Shown: positions 45,699 through 57,381 of the stretch, one piece after another | Layout of the letters: every line of letters starts with the position of its first letter | Numbering within the stretch: position 1 is the first letter of the stretch | NCBI GenBank assembly: GCA_020152595.1 | Contig: JAIGNY010004313.1 | Span: 178,748-242,747, forward strand | Length of the DNA: 64,000 nt | Direction of reading: 5' to 3' | Source of the DNA: Chiridota heheva | Lineage: Eukaryota; Echinodermata; Holothuroidea; Apodida; Chiridotidae | Translations under genes and position numbers: made by a program | The notes under the pieces: model-generated | What the model was told of the DNA's origin: nothing | Databases searched by the model: none | What the model saw: the letters and a program-made list of their open reading frames with translations, nothing else

Positions 45699-46735
45699 TC
45701 TATATTATTTCTTAAACTTTGCGTAGGTAATGCCATGTAAACACAGTACATGGTGATGTTAACCGTTCTCTTAAAGGAATATTCCCGTGAATTTCTATAT
45801 GAATGATAGAGGATTATTAACGAAACAATTTAGTCTAAAAATCCTGTTGATTATCTTTTTATGTATACTTCTTAGCGTGATTTTCCCCACTTCCCGCTCC
45901 CACTTTTTACTTTCCTCCAACTTTCGGTAGGCAAATCTCGCCTATGGGGTTAAGAATAGGGAGCAAGGACCATTGATGGCAATTGCCCATTGGGCAAATA
46001 GCTAAAAAGGCCTACTTTTGAAAATCATTGGGGGCCACCCACCCCCCCCCCCCATCTATTCCACCAACGGCCCTCAGTGTTGGGCCCCTGGTTAATGACA
46101 TGCTTTTTGTGTCAGATAAATACTTAATGTATGTTACATCTTCTATGTACTATGTAGGATTTGTGAATGAATTTCTATTTGAGTTCAAGCTTCAAAAATG
46201 ACCTATAATTTCATATAACTTCCAAATGAGCACCTCCTGCCCCAGTCTGCTCTCAACTTTCAAAAGGGCACCTCTTTCCCCGCCCGCCTCCATCTTTCAA
46301 AAGGACACCTCTTTCACCCTTCTCCCCCTTACTCTAGGGCAAGGGGGAGTTGCCCCATGGTGGTTCCGACATCGCTGGCTCTAGGTGATTTGAGCGCTTT
46401 TTTAGCCAACCAACCAAAATATGAAACACGCCAATTATATAGTAAGAACAGTATTGTTGATTAATAGACGAATGCTAAAAACCATATACATGTCTGAAAA
46501 AATGAGAGGGGGAATATACTTCCCAAGAGTATGGGGCAAAGTCCGCTGGAGCTATGTGGAATGTTTTAGCGGTTTTCGCCAGCACAATTGTGAAACTCAC
46601 CTGATAGAAATTGAGAAAAGCACAGATAATTATTGAGGAAAGTGGAAAAAGTGGAGGGAGGGTTGAAGTATATTTAAGCCCCTCGCATTACCGTGAATCC
46701 TTCCCCATCCCACCACGCTTTCTTACACGTATGAC
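45699..46735. repeat. Dispersed repeat with G/C runs, copy 1
   Basis: 45772-45870 is a solo arm of fold-back family B. 45880-46380 (CTAAAAAGGCCTACTTTTGA, GGCCCTCAGTGTTGGGCCCC, AGATAAATACTTAATGTATG, CTTACTCTAGGGCAAGGGG) aligns with 47700-48170. It is non-coding, and the family is not recognised. Confidence 0.6.
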
Positions 46736-46914
46736 CAGTGGTGGCACCAGGAGTTTGGTAAGAGGGGCAATTTTGTCTCATGTGGGGGGGTGCAAAAGTC
46801 TGTAAATCGAACAAAATATGTCACTTTACAAAATATTATGGGGGAAAGTGGGGGTAAAGTAATTTTGTGGGGGGAATGCTTCCCATGCCCTCCCGCCCTG
46901 TAGCGCCGCCACTG
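46736..46914. mobile_element. 179-bp hAT-like MITE
   Basis: Begins CAGTGGTGGCACCAGGAG and ends CTGTAGCGCCGCCACTG, an inverted pair. The flanks are CGTATGAC (46728-46735) and CATATGAC (46915-46922), 7 of 8 matching. The interior is rich in G runs. No coding capacity. Confidence 0.82.
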
Positions 46915-47029
46915 CATATGACCCAGATAACTTGATTGTCAGAATTCGGGGTCTCAAGTTTTTTAAAATTTCTTGATCTGTTGCTGTGAAACTTTTATTC
47001 AATATATTCAGTTTAGATAATGTTAAAAA

Positions 47030-47300
47030 ACTAGAACATCAATGATGTAGTAACTGAACATAAATTTTGGAAGTCATTCCAAGCCTGTTTTTTTTTGGTG
47101 GGTAGTTCAATCGAGTAGGCTTGGTTTGTTAGGTAAGAAGTACATATGTGATGTTTATTTTGGGGGCCCAAGCGGGAGCAGCTTCAATATCGTTGTGATG
47201 CTAGAACACAAATGATGTACTAGCTCAATGTATGTTTTGGGGGTGGGTGTAGGACTGTTTCTGTTGGTGGGGAGTTACATTGGGTAGGCTGGAGCTGTAA
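47030..47300. repeat. Tandem pair of ~110-bp units, ~165 bp apart
   Basis: CTAGAACATCAATGATGTAG to AGTAGGCTTGG (47032-47130) is repeated as CTAGAACACAAATGATGTAC to GGTAGGCTGG (47201-47295). The copies are diverged. Confidence 0.6.
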
Positions 47301-47599
47301 GGAAAGGAATACAAGTTTGATTAGCAGTGGTGCAACAAAAGGCTAGGAATGTCTGAAAGAGTGGGTAAACCTTACAGGTCCTCGGCAAAATCGACATGGG
47401 TCTAACAATGAAAGTGCAATATCTTTGTTATGGGTGTCGGAAAGAACTCGAGGTTAGATGGAGGGAGCGGAAAATCAAGTCCATGGGCGCTATTTTGACA
47501 GCAATTGAGGGCACTTTTCATTTATAAAAAGGGGCACTCTTGTCAGTTTTCAAATTTGTGGAGGACACGTGCCCCTGCCCCATGGTTCCTACACGTATG

Positions 47600-48725
47600 G
47601 TTTGAGCATAGGCAGGATTTGGGGGAGCAAGGGAGCACTTCCCCACCCTCACTTTTTGTCCAAATTGGTACTTTTGTATGGTGATGTGATGTATCTTAGG
47701 GTGATTTTGTTATCCTTCCTTCCACACACACACACTTTTGACCCCCCCCCCTTTCCCCCTTTCCCCCTTTCCCACTTTCTGTAAGCAGATTCCGCCTGTG
47801 GCTTCAAAGATTTGGAAACCAGGACAAATTTGTCCAATTACTCATCGGGCAGAATAGGTAAAAGGCTTCTTTTGAAAAATGCTGCTTAGGAAATTATTGG
47901 GGGGTATGCCGTCCTCCACCACGGCCGTCAGTGTCGGTACCCCTGGTAAAATGACGTTTTAATTGTGCCAAATAAATACTAAATGTATGTGGCAAACTTG
48001 ATGTATTGTGTAGTATTTGGGAGTGAGTGGATGACCTAAAATAATTACAAATAAGTTTTAAAACCTGTCCGCCCTCAACTTTCAAGGGTACCTCCTAACG
48101 CCGTCTGCTTAATTTCAATAGGGCACCTTCTCTCCCCTTACTCTAGGGCCATGGGCAGTAAACCATGGGCAGATTTTATACTCAATTGCGCAATATAGTT
48201 TAAATAACCTATTCAGCTTATAATAGCCATTCTTTAGATTTTAATAGTTTTTAAACCCAAGTGATAGTGAAAGCCCAAACGAGCTATCAAATACAAGTGC
48301 TATACCCATACACATTGGGAGAAATCCCAAACGGGATATCAAGCTCCCACCTGTGTGCGGAACGATACGCTGACATCAAGTCAGAAGTTGTTTTTTTCTT
48401 TCTGCATCACAACTCCCCCTCCCCCCATCCCCCTCCTAAAAAAATGGACAAAAGTTGGGTGGCGCTCACCATTATTCATGGGATTAGGATGTTAAATGCT
48501 TGCGGGGCGGCGCTAGTGCTGTCCAGACAGGAGGGCCGTAAGCCCGATGGGGATCCAAATAAGTGCACGGAGTGAGTCAGAGGGGACAATTTCTCCTCGA
48601 TCCCAACGAAAACTTCGTGGGGTAAATACCCCACACTTACAAAAAAATGTCATTCAGAATCTTATTTGATGATTTAGTCTATTTTATTGCCTAAAGTTTG
48701 CTTTAAGTAATGCAATTTAAATATT
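47600..48725. repeat. Dispersed repeat with G/C runs, copy 2, and empty-site relative
   Basis: 47700-48170 aligns with 45880-46380. At 48655-48720 the sequence GATGATTTAGTCTATTTTAT, GCCTAAAGTTTGC, GTAATGCAATTTAA resembles the flanks of the hAT at 42819-45690 joined without the insertion and with only one TGATTTAG. ORFs such as 48261-48575 have no recognisable protein. Confidence 0.6.
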
Positions 48726-48892
48726 ACACCAAGGATGTATAAAGCGGGGGAGGGGGTGGGGGAGCTAAATGTGAAGGGGAGAAACAAATTTCAGGGGAAA
48801 AAACCCCTTATTGAGCTTATTTGCACCCTCTGTGAAATATATAATTCTTTTTATAATAATAATGAGATAGGCCTAAATGTAGTCACAAAATG

Positions 48893-50427
48893 AGTGGGTA
48901 CCATACAAAAAATAATTTTAAGATAAATTAAGCTTTAATAAGTTAACTGAAGGACCAATAATGCAGTACCATATTTGCATTTTGTCTTCAAACATGCACA
49001 AAGTTTGCATATTAAGTAAATTATTAGTGGAGGCAAAAGAAGAGTATGCATAGATGCACTGTTTATATAATCATATGCATTACAGATTTCTTTAACACAC
49101 AAAACTGTATGTACACACTTTCAAGTTGCATAACAGGTAAATTAAACAGTAAGAAAAATCACACTTGGATGATCATGCATATAGTCTGAGAATATGATCT
49201 TATGATGTGATGAATAGACCATGTTTATTAAAAAAATTGTTATTATATCACTCATCTTTATACAGGAAAGCTCATTCAGCTGAAAGCTGCATGATTAAGG
49301 TGAAGCCCTGTTAAAGTGAAATATATGATAGGAAATATAAAATAAAACATCAGAAAAAGATTGGCAAAAAGACAAATACAGCAAGAGTAACAAACCATAC
49401 ATTAAATGTATGATAAAATATGAGACATCTAAAGAAGATGTCCACTTTCCAAGTTTTGATGATAGTACTATGTGAGTATAGTACTTCATTTCAATCTTAT
49501 CTCCTCATGAAGCTTATGCCTCATGTACTTTCGGTGGTGGAACACTGACAAATGGGCCTATGGCTTGATATGGAATTAAAAAATATATATATACATAAAA
49601 AGTATGCAGGTCTGGCCTACAGTATGTTTTCAGCCAGTAGGCCTAGACCTACCCACTTAATTGAATCATAAACCCACTGAAGTTAGGCCATCCAAAATGA
49701 AAGAAAGCATTATTGAGTAATACTTAATTACATGTGACCACATCAAGGTAGATATCAACTTGATTTAATGTTTATCTTTATTATATACAAATAAATTCTA
49801 AGTGTATATCTGGTTATGCATGTGATTTATATCGCATCTAGATGTGGATTTGATCTGGAATTCTTCTCTGGGATTTATATATTCATTTTGGTAGGGTGGA
49901 CTTTGTGGGTATTTTCTCAACTAAGCAAGGGCCACTGAATTAAGATTCATTTTACACTATTTTGAATAATATAAGATCGTACCTGTATAGGATGGCTATA
50001 TATTGTAGATATAAATGCCAAGAATTGTTGTACTTTTTACAAAGTTTGATGCGAGGCTACATGAAGGGAATGGTTTTGAAGGCACTATAAGAAATCACAC
50101 AATACAAAATTGATCATTTGAATGACTCCAAATACTACCTGCTGATATATTTACCAAGTTCATACTTTTTTTGTTTTATTCCATATAAAGCTATAGGCCT
50201 ATTTGTCAGTGTTCCACCACCAAAAGTACATTAAAAGTATATCAAGTGTGAAACACTTGCATTATTATCTATTTAAGAATTTAAATATTGACATATCAAT
50301 ATGCTTATACGTTTTACCAGTGAATAACAACACAATGCAAATATGGTACTGCATTATTGACCCTTCAGTTAACTTATAAAAGCTTAATTGAACTTAAGCA
50401 TTGTTTTTTTGCATGGTAACCAAGTAG
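48893..50427. mobile_element. 1.5-kb element with imperfect inverted arms
   Basis: 48898-48985 is inverted at 50335-50425 (AAGCTTTAATAAGTTAACTG against CAGTTAACTTATAAAAGCTT; ATGCAGTACCATATTTGCAT against ATGCAAATATGGTACTGCAT). A second inverted pair lies inside: 49525-49580 (GTACTTTCGGTGGTGGAACA) against 50165-50225 (TGTTCCACCACCAAAAGTAC). The left arm holds ~450 bp more than the right between the two pairs. It is non-coding, probably a DNA transposon derivative of unknown superfamily. The Polinton starts at its right edge. Confidence 0.7.
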
Positions 50428-50446
50428 TATACAAAAGGGGGAGGGG

Positions 50447-50695
50447 GTTCTGGGACACTTTTGCGGGCGTTTTTGTTCCCACTGGTTCTGGGACACTTTT
50501 GCGATCGTTTTTGCATCGTTTTTGTTTCCACTGGTTCTGGGACACTTTTGCGATGGTTTTTTATTTCACCTGGTGGACTGGGGTTCTGGGACACTTTTGC
50601 AGTCGTTTTTGTTTCCACTAGTTCTGGGATACTTTTTGCCTGGTTTTTCATTTCACTTGGTGGACTGGGGTTCTGATGCACTTTTCACCCGCCAC
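50447..50695. repeat. Polinton left subterminal repeats
   Basis: Six units begin GGTTCTGGGACACTTTTGCG or a close variant, at about 50447, 50485, 50534, 50584, 50622 and 50671. Long units carrying CACCTGGTGGACTGG alternate with short ones, suggesting a two-part higher-order unit. They lie just inside the presumed terminus. Confidence 0.75.
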
Positions 50696-51033
50696 TATTG
50701 AAAATTTATGACAGAAATTATTATTATTTTTATTTACATATATATATATCTTTATATACATTTTTATTTATTTATTTTTATTTTTTATTTATACATATAT
50801 ATTTTGTATGCTTAATCCCTGTAGCCAAAGGCCATAGTGGTGGGTGATCCACTCACAACCCAGCGCTTGGTATCAAGTATCAGCATACACATCCTCAGTT
50901 TGGATTTCAAGCAGAAGCCTGGGCCCACCACTATTGAAAATGTATGACAGAAAAATATGTATATTTTTTTAAATCTTTTAATTTTTTTATTATTATTATT
51001 TTTTATCTTTTTTCTTCTTTTTATAAATATTTG
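50696..51033. other. AT-rich spacer inside the Polinton left end
   Basis: Mostly T/A-rich with TATATA and TTTATTTA runs. The phrase CACTATTGAAAATTTATGAC, at about 50690, recurs with one change at about 50928, giving a ~240-bp direct repeat. No gene. Confidence 0.6.
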
Positions 51034-52347
51034 TTATATTTTCTTTTGGTGGTTTTTGTATATAATCCCCAGATTTAAAGCACCGATGATAACAAACGAT
51101 AATGCTATTTTTTTTTCCATTTTAGCTTCTAGTGTATCATCCACCCCACCCGGTACGCTGCCGACACCCGAAACCGGTAGACTGTTGACCACCGGAGCTG
51201 GAGATTCTGTATCCGGTAGGCTGCAGTATTCTACCCCCGAATCAAAAACTGGAGGTTCTGGGGCTGTGGTAAAATTTATATTATGGTGCTTACCTATAAC
51301 AAGGTCTTTAGCAACCATAATATTATTGTTGTAGCCAATTTGGGTATCTATACGCAAAAGCATATTGCTAAGAATCATGTACAAATCTTGACCCAGACTG
51401 AAATCTAAAGGATTTGAGGCATAGGTCAGGGTATCTTGATAACGTTGAATGAAAGATGGGAGATCTATAGAAGCAGCCACCGCATCCTCAACATTACGAA
51501 TAAATTGATGCTGAGCATCCATACCACCAACACCAAGAATTTGACTGCGAGTTTGTGCTTGAGCACCTAAAACAGCCCACACAAGAACACGAATACTGTC
51601 GTTGATATTGTTGATAACAAGGTCTGTGAAACCATCACTAGTTGGTTTGATTATTTCTAAGTAACCAGTTTTCATATTCGATGGTTGGCTGATGTAGTCG
51701 ACGGTCAGCATCGCTGCCCGGTCATCAAATGACATGATTTTCTTATCATAGTAATTGCTGCTGATACCAATGTCGTTAGCCACATACTGGATAGGGTGAT
51801 AAGAAGTTGAGTACCATTTCCAGGGTATCCCTAGTCCCTGGTTTGGAACCCCTGGTGGGGTCCACTGGGTAACTTTCGGCAAAATCTCAGATTCTTCACA
51901 CAGTTGTTTTAACGCCACGTCACTGTACGGGTTATTGTAAGGGTCAAAGTTATCCTCATCTGGTAGACGAACTTCAAGTCTTTTCAGTATTCTTCGTATG
52001 GTGTAATTCACATGAAAGCAAAAAACCATGCGAACCGTCCAGTGTTTGTAGTTAGTCATCTGCTCGAGAGAAATACCACATCCATCTGCGGCAATCCACA
52101 GGGCAAAAATTAAGTGCGTTTGACAAAACATCATAGGATCGGCACGCCACCTTTCCACAGTGGCATCATCATGTACGCTGTGTATTTGGTAGTTTTTAAA
52201 GATGTTTTTAAACCGTGCCAAGAAGTACTGATCTGATCCGCCTGGGTGTATCCGCTGTTCTGTTAGATCACTCACACCCACAGTCTCAGCATCCTGCCAA
52301 ACAGGAGCCTCTGGCATATGTCCGGGGATGTGTTTAAATGCTACCAT
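51034..52347 (-). CDS. Polinton conserved structural-type protein, 437 aa, long open frame
   Basis: The longest open frame in the window. It begins MVAFKHIPGHMPEAPVWQDA and includes IHPGGSDQYFLARFKNIFKN and MFCQTHLIFALWIAADGCGI. Its position and style fit one of the conserved Polinton proteins of unassigned or structural role (PX/PY class); I cannot say which. The C-terminal ~60 residues are Pro/Ser/Gly-rich, followed by a hydrophobic segment, IALSFVIIGALNLGIIY, that could be a membrane anchor. It is the leftmost gene of the leftward arm. It looks whole in this copy. Confidence 0.7.
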   Translation of the reverse strand: MVAFKHIPGHMPEAPVWQDAETVGVSDLTEQRIHPGGSDQYFLARFKNIFKNYQIHSVHDDATVERWRADPMMFCQTHLIFALWIAADGCGISLEQMTNYKHWTVRMVFCFHVNYTIRRILKRLEVRLPDEDNFDPYNNPYSDVALKQLCEESEILPKVTQWTPPGVPNQGLGIPWKWYSTSYHPIQYVANDIGISSNYYDKKIMSFDDRAAMLTVDYISQPSNMKTGYLEIIKPTSDGFTDLVINNINDSIRVLVWAVLGAQAQTRSQILGVGGMDAQHQFIRNVEDAVAASIDLPSFIQRYQDTLTYASNPLDFSLGQDLYMILSNMLLRIDTQIGYNNNIMVAKDLVIGKHHNINFTTAPEPPVFDSGVEYCSLPDTESPAPVVNSLPVSGVGSVPGGVDDTLEAKMEKKIALSFVIIGALNLGIIYKNHQKKI

Positions 52348-52439
52348 ATATACATATCATGACGCCTTCAATGTTGAGGTGGATCTCGCTGAAAGCTTAA
52401 CTTGAGGCTTCACTCAGTGCTTTGGCAATAGGCTACTGC

Positions 52440-53420
52440 GCCTCATGCCACCCAATTTGTTTCCCATCTTCCAGAAGCTGCTTTTTTCATCCTCACCTAA
52501 ATTAATCTTTTTAGCAGCTCGGGCTTTCTCAAGTTGACTTTATAACGTTCAAATTCTGCAACAACCGTCTGAAATTCCGAAGCAGAAACGCTTCCATCTT
52601 CGACGGCTTTACTGACAAGGTCATGATGCTGTTAAGCTAAGAGGAAGCAATTGTTGCAATCTTACGATACTTTGCAACTTTCTTATCTATAGAGTACACT
52701 ACCAACACTACATAAAGCAGCAGCACCTTTCATAGCAATCGCTACTGGTGTAGCAACAATCGTAGCCAAAACACCTATTCCAGCTGCACCAAGTCACATG
52801 GTTGTTAGTAAAAGCACTGTGTCTATTGCTTCAAATCTGTGGGAGACCCGTGTGTATTTGTGGCTTTGACCTTCTCGAGTAGAAATCTCAGCTTCAAGGT
52901 AATTCTTTACTTGTGTCATATGTTGTAAGCGGAAATTGCTGGCTCCTTTCTTAGGAGGAGCTGATGGTAATGTTGGATAAATGCTATCAACAACCTTCAT
53001 AGCTATTTTAATAGTAATGTCACTTCAATGATAAATTATTACTATGTATGAGTTGGCCATAGCCATCACGATACACCATTGCTACACCATACTGGTGTAG
53101 CAACAATTGTAGTCAAAACACCTATTCCAGCTGCACCAAGTCCCATAGTTGTTAGTATAAGCATTGTGTCTATTGCTTCAAACCTGTGGGAGACCCGTGT
53201 GTATTTGTGGCTCAAACCTTCTCGAGTAGAAATCTCAGCTTCAAGGTAATTTTTTAGTTGTGTCATATGTTGTAAGCGGAAATTGCTTGCTCCTTCCTCA
53301 GAAGGAGCTGATGGTAATGTTAGATAAATGCTGTCAACAACCTTCATAGCTATTTTAATAGTAATGTCACTTCAATTGATAAATTATTATTATGTATGAG
53401 TTGGCCATAGCCATCACGCA
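52440..53420 (-). pseudogene. Polinton coiled-coil/hydrophobic protein genes, tandemly duplicated
   Basis: Two open stretches start MKVVDSIYPTLPSAP (ending near 53000) and MKVVDSIYLTLPSAP (ending near 53347) and are nearly the same. Both continue GASNFRLQHMTQ and a Glu/Lys-rich helix, a protein style found in many invertebrate Polintons. The DNA units 52741-53069 and 53088-53417 are direct duplicates offset by ~347 bp. Broken in this copy. The function is not established. Confidence 0.6.
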
Positions 53421-53439
53421 CCTCTAAGGTGATGGTGTT

Positions 53440-54012
53440 CAACACATCTCCAGCAAGAGGATGCATCATGGCGTGTGAATAGTTATGTGATTAGTTTCCC
53501 CCAACTTCTTCATTAACAGTCATTTTTGCCAGTCTATTGCTAGGGCGCCCCTCAACAAAGTTTCGAGTGACATTTAATTCCAGAAGGTGAATACATATAG
53601 AAAGATCTCTTTAAATGGGAGGCACGTGATTACTCCTATATAAACACCTGCACCCACTCATTCATCCGTGAGATTTATTCCCAAGAAATATAGAAAGTTA
53701 CTGCTGAATTTGACTTCGCAAGTAGCCGGTATGACTAATTTGATTTGTAAAGTGCTTTGTTCTAAGAACATACCTCCTCTTTCTATCTGCCTACCAACTC
53801 TTTTCTTAAGTGTATTGAAAGTATAGAAGCCTGGTTTAATGGTTACTTGTTTAATTCGCTCATCCTCTGAATATCTAATGTTTAAAAATCAACGCTCCTT
53901 CAAATTATACCAACCGTTGGTGAAGAACACATCTGTGATACCAACCTCTTTTACTTGAAGAGGGGTTTCTAGGTTTCTTGGTTTTCCGGTGACTAGATAT
54001 GTGCTGTAATAC
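53440..54012 (-). pseudogene. Polinton minor structural-type protein, paralogue 2
   Basis: The N-terminal reading MYYSTYLVTGKPRNLETPLQ at 54012 leftward is the counterpart of the copy that starts at 54694. The 3' parts also match (53430-53600 against 54085-54300), so the whole gene of ~0.6 kb is doubled. A minor capsid or penton-like role is likely from position but is inference. It looks broken. Confidence 0.55.
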
Positions 54013-54084
54013 ATCGATTATTTTAATAGCAATGTAACTTCAATGGGGAGATTGCGGTTATTAAAAGGTTTATCATTGTTTCGT

Positions 54085-54694
54085 ACCTCTAAGGTAATGG
54101 TATTCAGCACATCATTCGCAAGTTGATGAATTCTTGGATGACTATATCGTATATGAGTCATTCGGCCTATATCAGTCTTATTCACAAGAAATTTACCAAG
54201 TCTATCCGTGGGATGCCCATCAACAAGGTTATATGAAACATCTAATTCCGGAGGTGAATGCTTAAGGAAAGATCCATCACAAGAGGAGGTACACGATCGC
54301 CCCTATACATACCTGGGTTCATTGCCTTTATATTTTCAGGTGTGAATTCGAATCCTAATAGCTCTAAGAGATTTTCACTTATAATAAGCACAGTCACATT
54401 TGGCACAGATCAGTGAGGTGGCCGACTCTAAATCAATACCTCCCACACCATTTCGGATTATCCCTCTATATCATCTTCTTTTTTCATATCAAAATTATAC
54501 AGGCCTGCCTCAACTTTGTTATCTTGGTCTTTATATTTTCAGTGTCAACTAACAGAAAACTCATCTCCCCATCCTTATCAAGGTTATACCAACCACTGGT
54601 AAAGTATACGTCATTGATTCCTACTTTGCTTTCCTGGAGCGGGAATTGTAGGTTGGTGGGTTTACCGGTGACGATATGCGTGCTGTAATACATC
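54085..54694 (-). pseudogene. Polinton minor structural-type protein, paralogue 1
   Basis: Starts MYYSTHIVTGKPTNLQFPLQ at 54694 and continues VGINDVYFTSGWYNLDKDGE. It is paralogous to the gene at 53440-54012, offset ~0.68 kb. It is likely a virion-type protein of the element by position. It looks broken. Confidence 0.55.
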
Positions 54695-54720
54695 GTAATA
54701 TTAAATATCATATGATATAT

Positions 54721-55353
54721 TCAATTTGATCGCCTGGATACCCATGCGATAAGTGTACCACCCACCACAAGCATAAGTGCCCACAAGTGACTCCCTACCT
54801 TTGTGAATATGTCACCAATTAGATTGAAAAACAAAGACAGTGCACCACCAATGACACCCGGTAGAGCTACACCGAGCCATATACCAAAACGTTTCATCAC
54901 CCGACCCAGTGCTTTGATAACATTATCTCGCGTCGGCGTCGACTGTGGTGTTGGTACGGGAACTCCTCCCAGCCCAAGTGCCAGTATGATAGTGGATATT
55001 ATAAACGCTGATGCGGTTAGAATGGAAGCAATCGTCACACCTTGTATTCGAAACAACTGAACCAATTTTTCTCGTAGAGAAAGGTCGCTATATACAAGCT
55101 CACGGGCGAGGTCACGTATCTGCCGTACCTGAGACTTCAGATCACCACGAAGTGTGTCTATGCTGGTTTGTAGAGCGTCTTGCAGACCTTCCAGCTGTTC
55201 AATCTCTCTGCGTAAACTTGTCTTTTTGTCTTTATCGCTGGTTGCTTCGAGGCGGTCTCTTGCCCCTTCTAGTTGTTGGCCAGTTTCCACAAGCTTACTT
55301 TCTTGAGCTGATAATGTACCTCGTATAGTTCTAAGCTGCCTGTCGAGTCCCAT
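54721..55353 (-). CDS. Polinton coiled-coil membrane protein, 210 aa (PC class)
   Basis: Residues ~1-100 form a charged coiled coil (AQESKLVETGQQLEGARDRL, EIEQLEGLQDALQTSIDTLR). Then come a hydrophobic segment TIASILTASAFIISTIILAL, a Pro/Thr linker, and two more hydrophobic segments ending LWALMLVVGGTLIAWVSRR. This architecture matches the coiled-coil (PC) proteins reported in Polintons; a role in the virion membrane or at entry is inference. It looks whole here. Confidence 0.65.
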   Translation of the reverse strand: MGLDRQLRTIRGTLSAQESKLVETGQQLEGARDRLEATSDKDKKTSLRREIEQLEGLQDALQTSIDTLRGDLKSQVRQIRDLARELVYSDLSLREKLVQLFRIQGVTIASILTASAFIISTIILALGLGGVPVPTPQSTPTRDNVIKALGRVMKRFGIWLGVALPGVIGGALSLFFNLIGDIFTKVGSHLWALMLVVGGTLIAWVSRRSN

Positions 55354-55557
55354 GAGCCTCCGTAGGGGTAATGGGGAAGCATCAGTCTAAACAGCTACAT
55401 CTGTTTTCCCTATTAATTGTTCGATATCACCCTACAGTGCAGTTACATCGGGATCTGTGCCATGATGACGTTAGACGCCGTATTCTCTATTTTGGTAGCG
55501 GCATTTTGTCTATCATCAAATAATTCCCAGATTGCTACCACCCCTCCTCTTTGTAAC

Positions 55558-55996
55558 TTAAATGATGATAAAGAGATCTATCCACCAGACCGAATGTTGT
55601 TGAGACGTATCGATCTCACTACCCCTGTGTCTTAGATACAAATTATGCTCTGAATCCAACTTAAATAGGTCATACTTTGGAGTACCAGCAATTTTCATAT
55701 CAGCGTAAAATGTGTAGCAATCGTAGCCATCATCTATGAGACACATATATTTAATTGGGTCGTGTAGTAACGATTTCATCAGGAATGATACTTTGGGAAA
55801 CTAGCCACTCACGAGTCATAGTAGCTACTGTAAAGTCCAATGTAAGGAGTGCTACATCACGAGGTTTCATCCCTAATAAGGGTGGTAGCTTCAAGCTTTT
55901 CATAACAGCACTTCCTAGGACTGCATAGCCCGTGGCTAATAAAGCTATTGTTCCGCCCTGGTACAGGGAATTAATAACTTGGTTAGGCTGCGTCAT
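55558..55996 (-). CDS. Two small Polinton ORFs (73 and 81 aa)
   Basis: The 81-aa ORF (55751-55996) starts MTQPNQVINSLYQGGTIALL and has a hydrophobic helix, so it is probably a small membrane protein. The 73-aa ORF (55558-55779) starts MKSLLHDPIKYMCLIDDGYD and overlaps its end by ~29 bp in another frame. Overlap and shared strand suggest one transcription unit. No family is assigned. Confidence 0.45.
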
Positions 55997-56028
55997 TGTT
56001 TAGTATATATAACCATCTGCAATTACGT

Positions 56029-56702
56029 TCAAATGGTTTTCAGGCATGGGGGACTGGGTTTGGGGGGACGAGGTGTATGGCGATTTAGAGCTAAAACGAC
56101 AGCAGCAGAAACAACTACGACAGCAGCAGTTAGTACACCCCACCAAATACTCCAAGAAGTCTTAAGTGGATCTGTCTCTGCAGCCGCTTGTTCTACCCGC
56201 TGGGGTTTCTTCATCTTCCGAAGTTCCCCTTTAAAGCGCTCGATCTCCTTCGAATGCAGGACATCCATCGTTATCCGTGCCGTGCGTGTCTCCGCAGCAC
56301 GTTTCCCGGACTTCCACCCTCTTGGGATTTTTTAACCTCTGTATTTCCATTGTTTATATCCTTTGTTTTTGTATATTCAATATAACGCCCAGTTGTAAGA
56401 GCCATACTTACTGGTGCAATCCAGAACCCCCATTTATGAAATAGACCGCAACTAATACTTCTTAATGCAGTGTTTATAAAGGGATCTTCTCCAAAATCTG
56501 TAGCAAGGGCCTGCTCACTGTCAATGTTAAATATACTGGCTGCTGCACGTGCATATAAATTTATTGCTGTTTTCCTTAACCTTTTAGTCATTTTCACACC
56601 AAGACGGGCCTTATATACAGCTTGCAATCGTTCCACATCTGCACCCGACATCTCTTGAAGCTGTTGAGATAAAATATGCTTCCCTAAATAGTCCATGGAC
56701 AT
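56029..56702 (-). CDS. Two small Polinton ORFs (79 and 143 aa)
   Basis: The 143-aa ORF (56271-56702) starts MSMDYLGKHILSQQLQEMSG and has a GLFHKWGFWIAPVSMALTTG hydrophobic part. The 79-aa ORF (56029-56268) has one strong transmembrane helix, WSIWWGVLTAAVVVVSAAVV. They are packed two bases apart on the same strand. Functions unknown; Polinton membrane and capsid accessory proteins are of this size. Confidence 0.5.
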
Positions 56703-56889
56703 GCCTCTATGGATAACGGCAGCTAGCTGCTTGCGGTGGTCATCTTGTGATGGCTCTTGCGATGGCTCACCTAGTGTTTAAGACGATCGATATTCATTAT
56801 GACTCTGCGAACACGCAATAAAATGGGATAAATATACCACAGGTGTAGTGTAAGTATGATTATTGATAATGCTGTGTTCATCATGGCGC

Positions 56890-57378
56890 TGGACATTACT
56901 TAACTATTACTAAGCACGAATTAACTATTACTATGTATTACTTAACTATTACTATGTATTACTCAACTATTACTATGTATTACTGAGCTATTACTATGTA
57001 TTACTTAACTATTACCAAACATTACTGAACTATGACTATGTATCACTTAACTATTACTAAGCATTACTGAACTATTACTAAGCATTATTGAACTATTACT
57101 AAGCATTACTGAAGTATTACTAAGCATTACTAAACTATTACTATGCTTACTGAACTATTACTAAGCATTACTGAACTATTACTAAGCATTACTTGACTAT
57201 TACTATGTATTATTTAACTATTATTATGTATTACTTAAGTATTACTAAGCATTACCTAACTATTACTATGTATTACTTAACTATTACTGTGTATGACTGA
57301 ACTATAACTATGTATTACCTAACTATTACTGTATATTACTTAACTATTACTATGTATTACTTAACTATTACTAAGCAT
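56890..57378. repeat. Minisatellite between Polinton genes
   Basis: Tandem units of about 17-23 bp read TATTACTTAACTATTACTAT and GCATTACTGAACTATTACTA, about 25 in all. Two unit types (TATGTATTACT and AAGCATTACT) are interspersed. It separates the membrane-protein genes from the ATPase region. Confidence 0.95.
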
Positions 57379-57381
57379 TAC

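Noticed and set aside
48261-48575. 104-codon ORF
   Set aside because: It lies in dispersed repeat sequence with C/G runs and has no recognisable protein.
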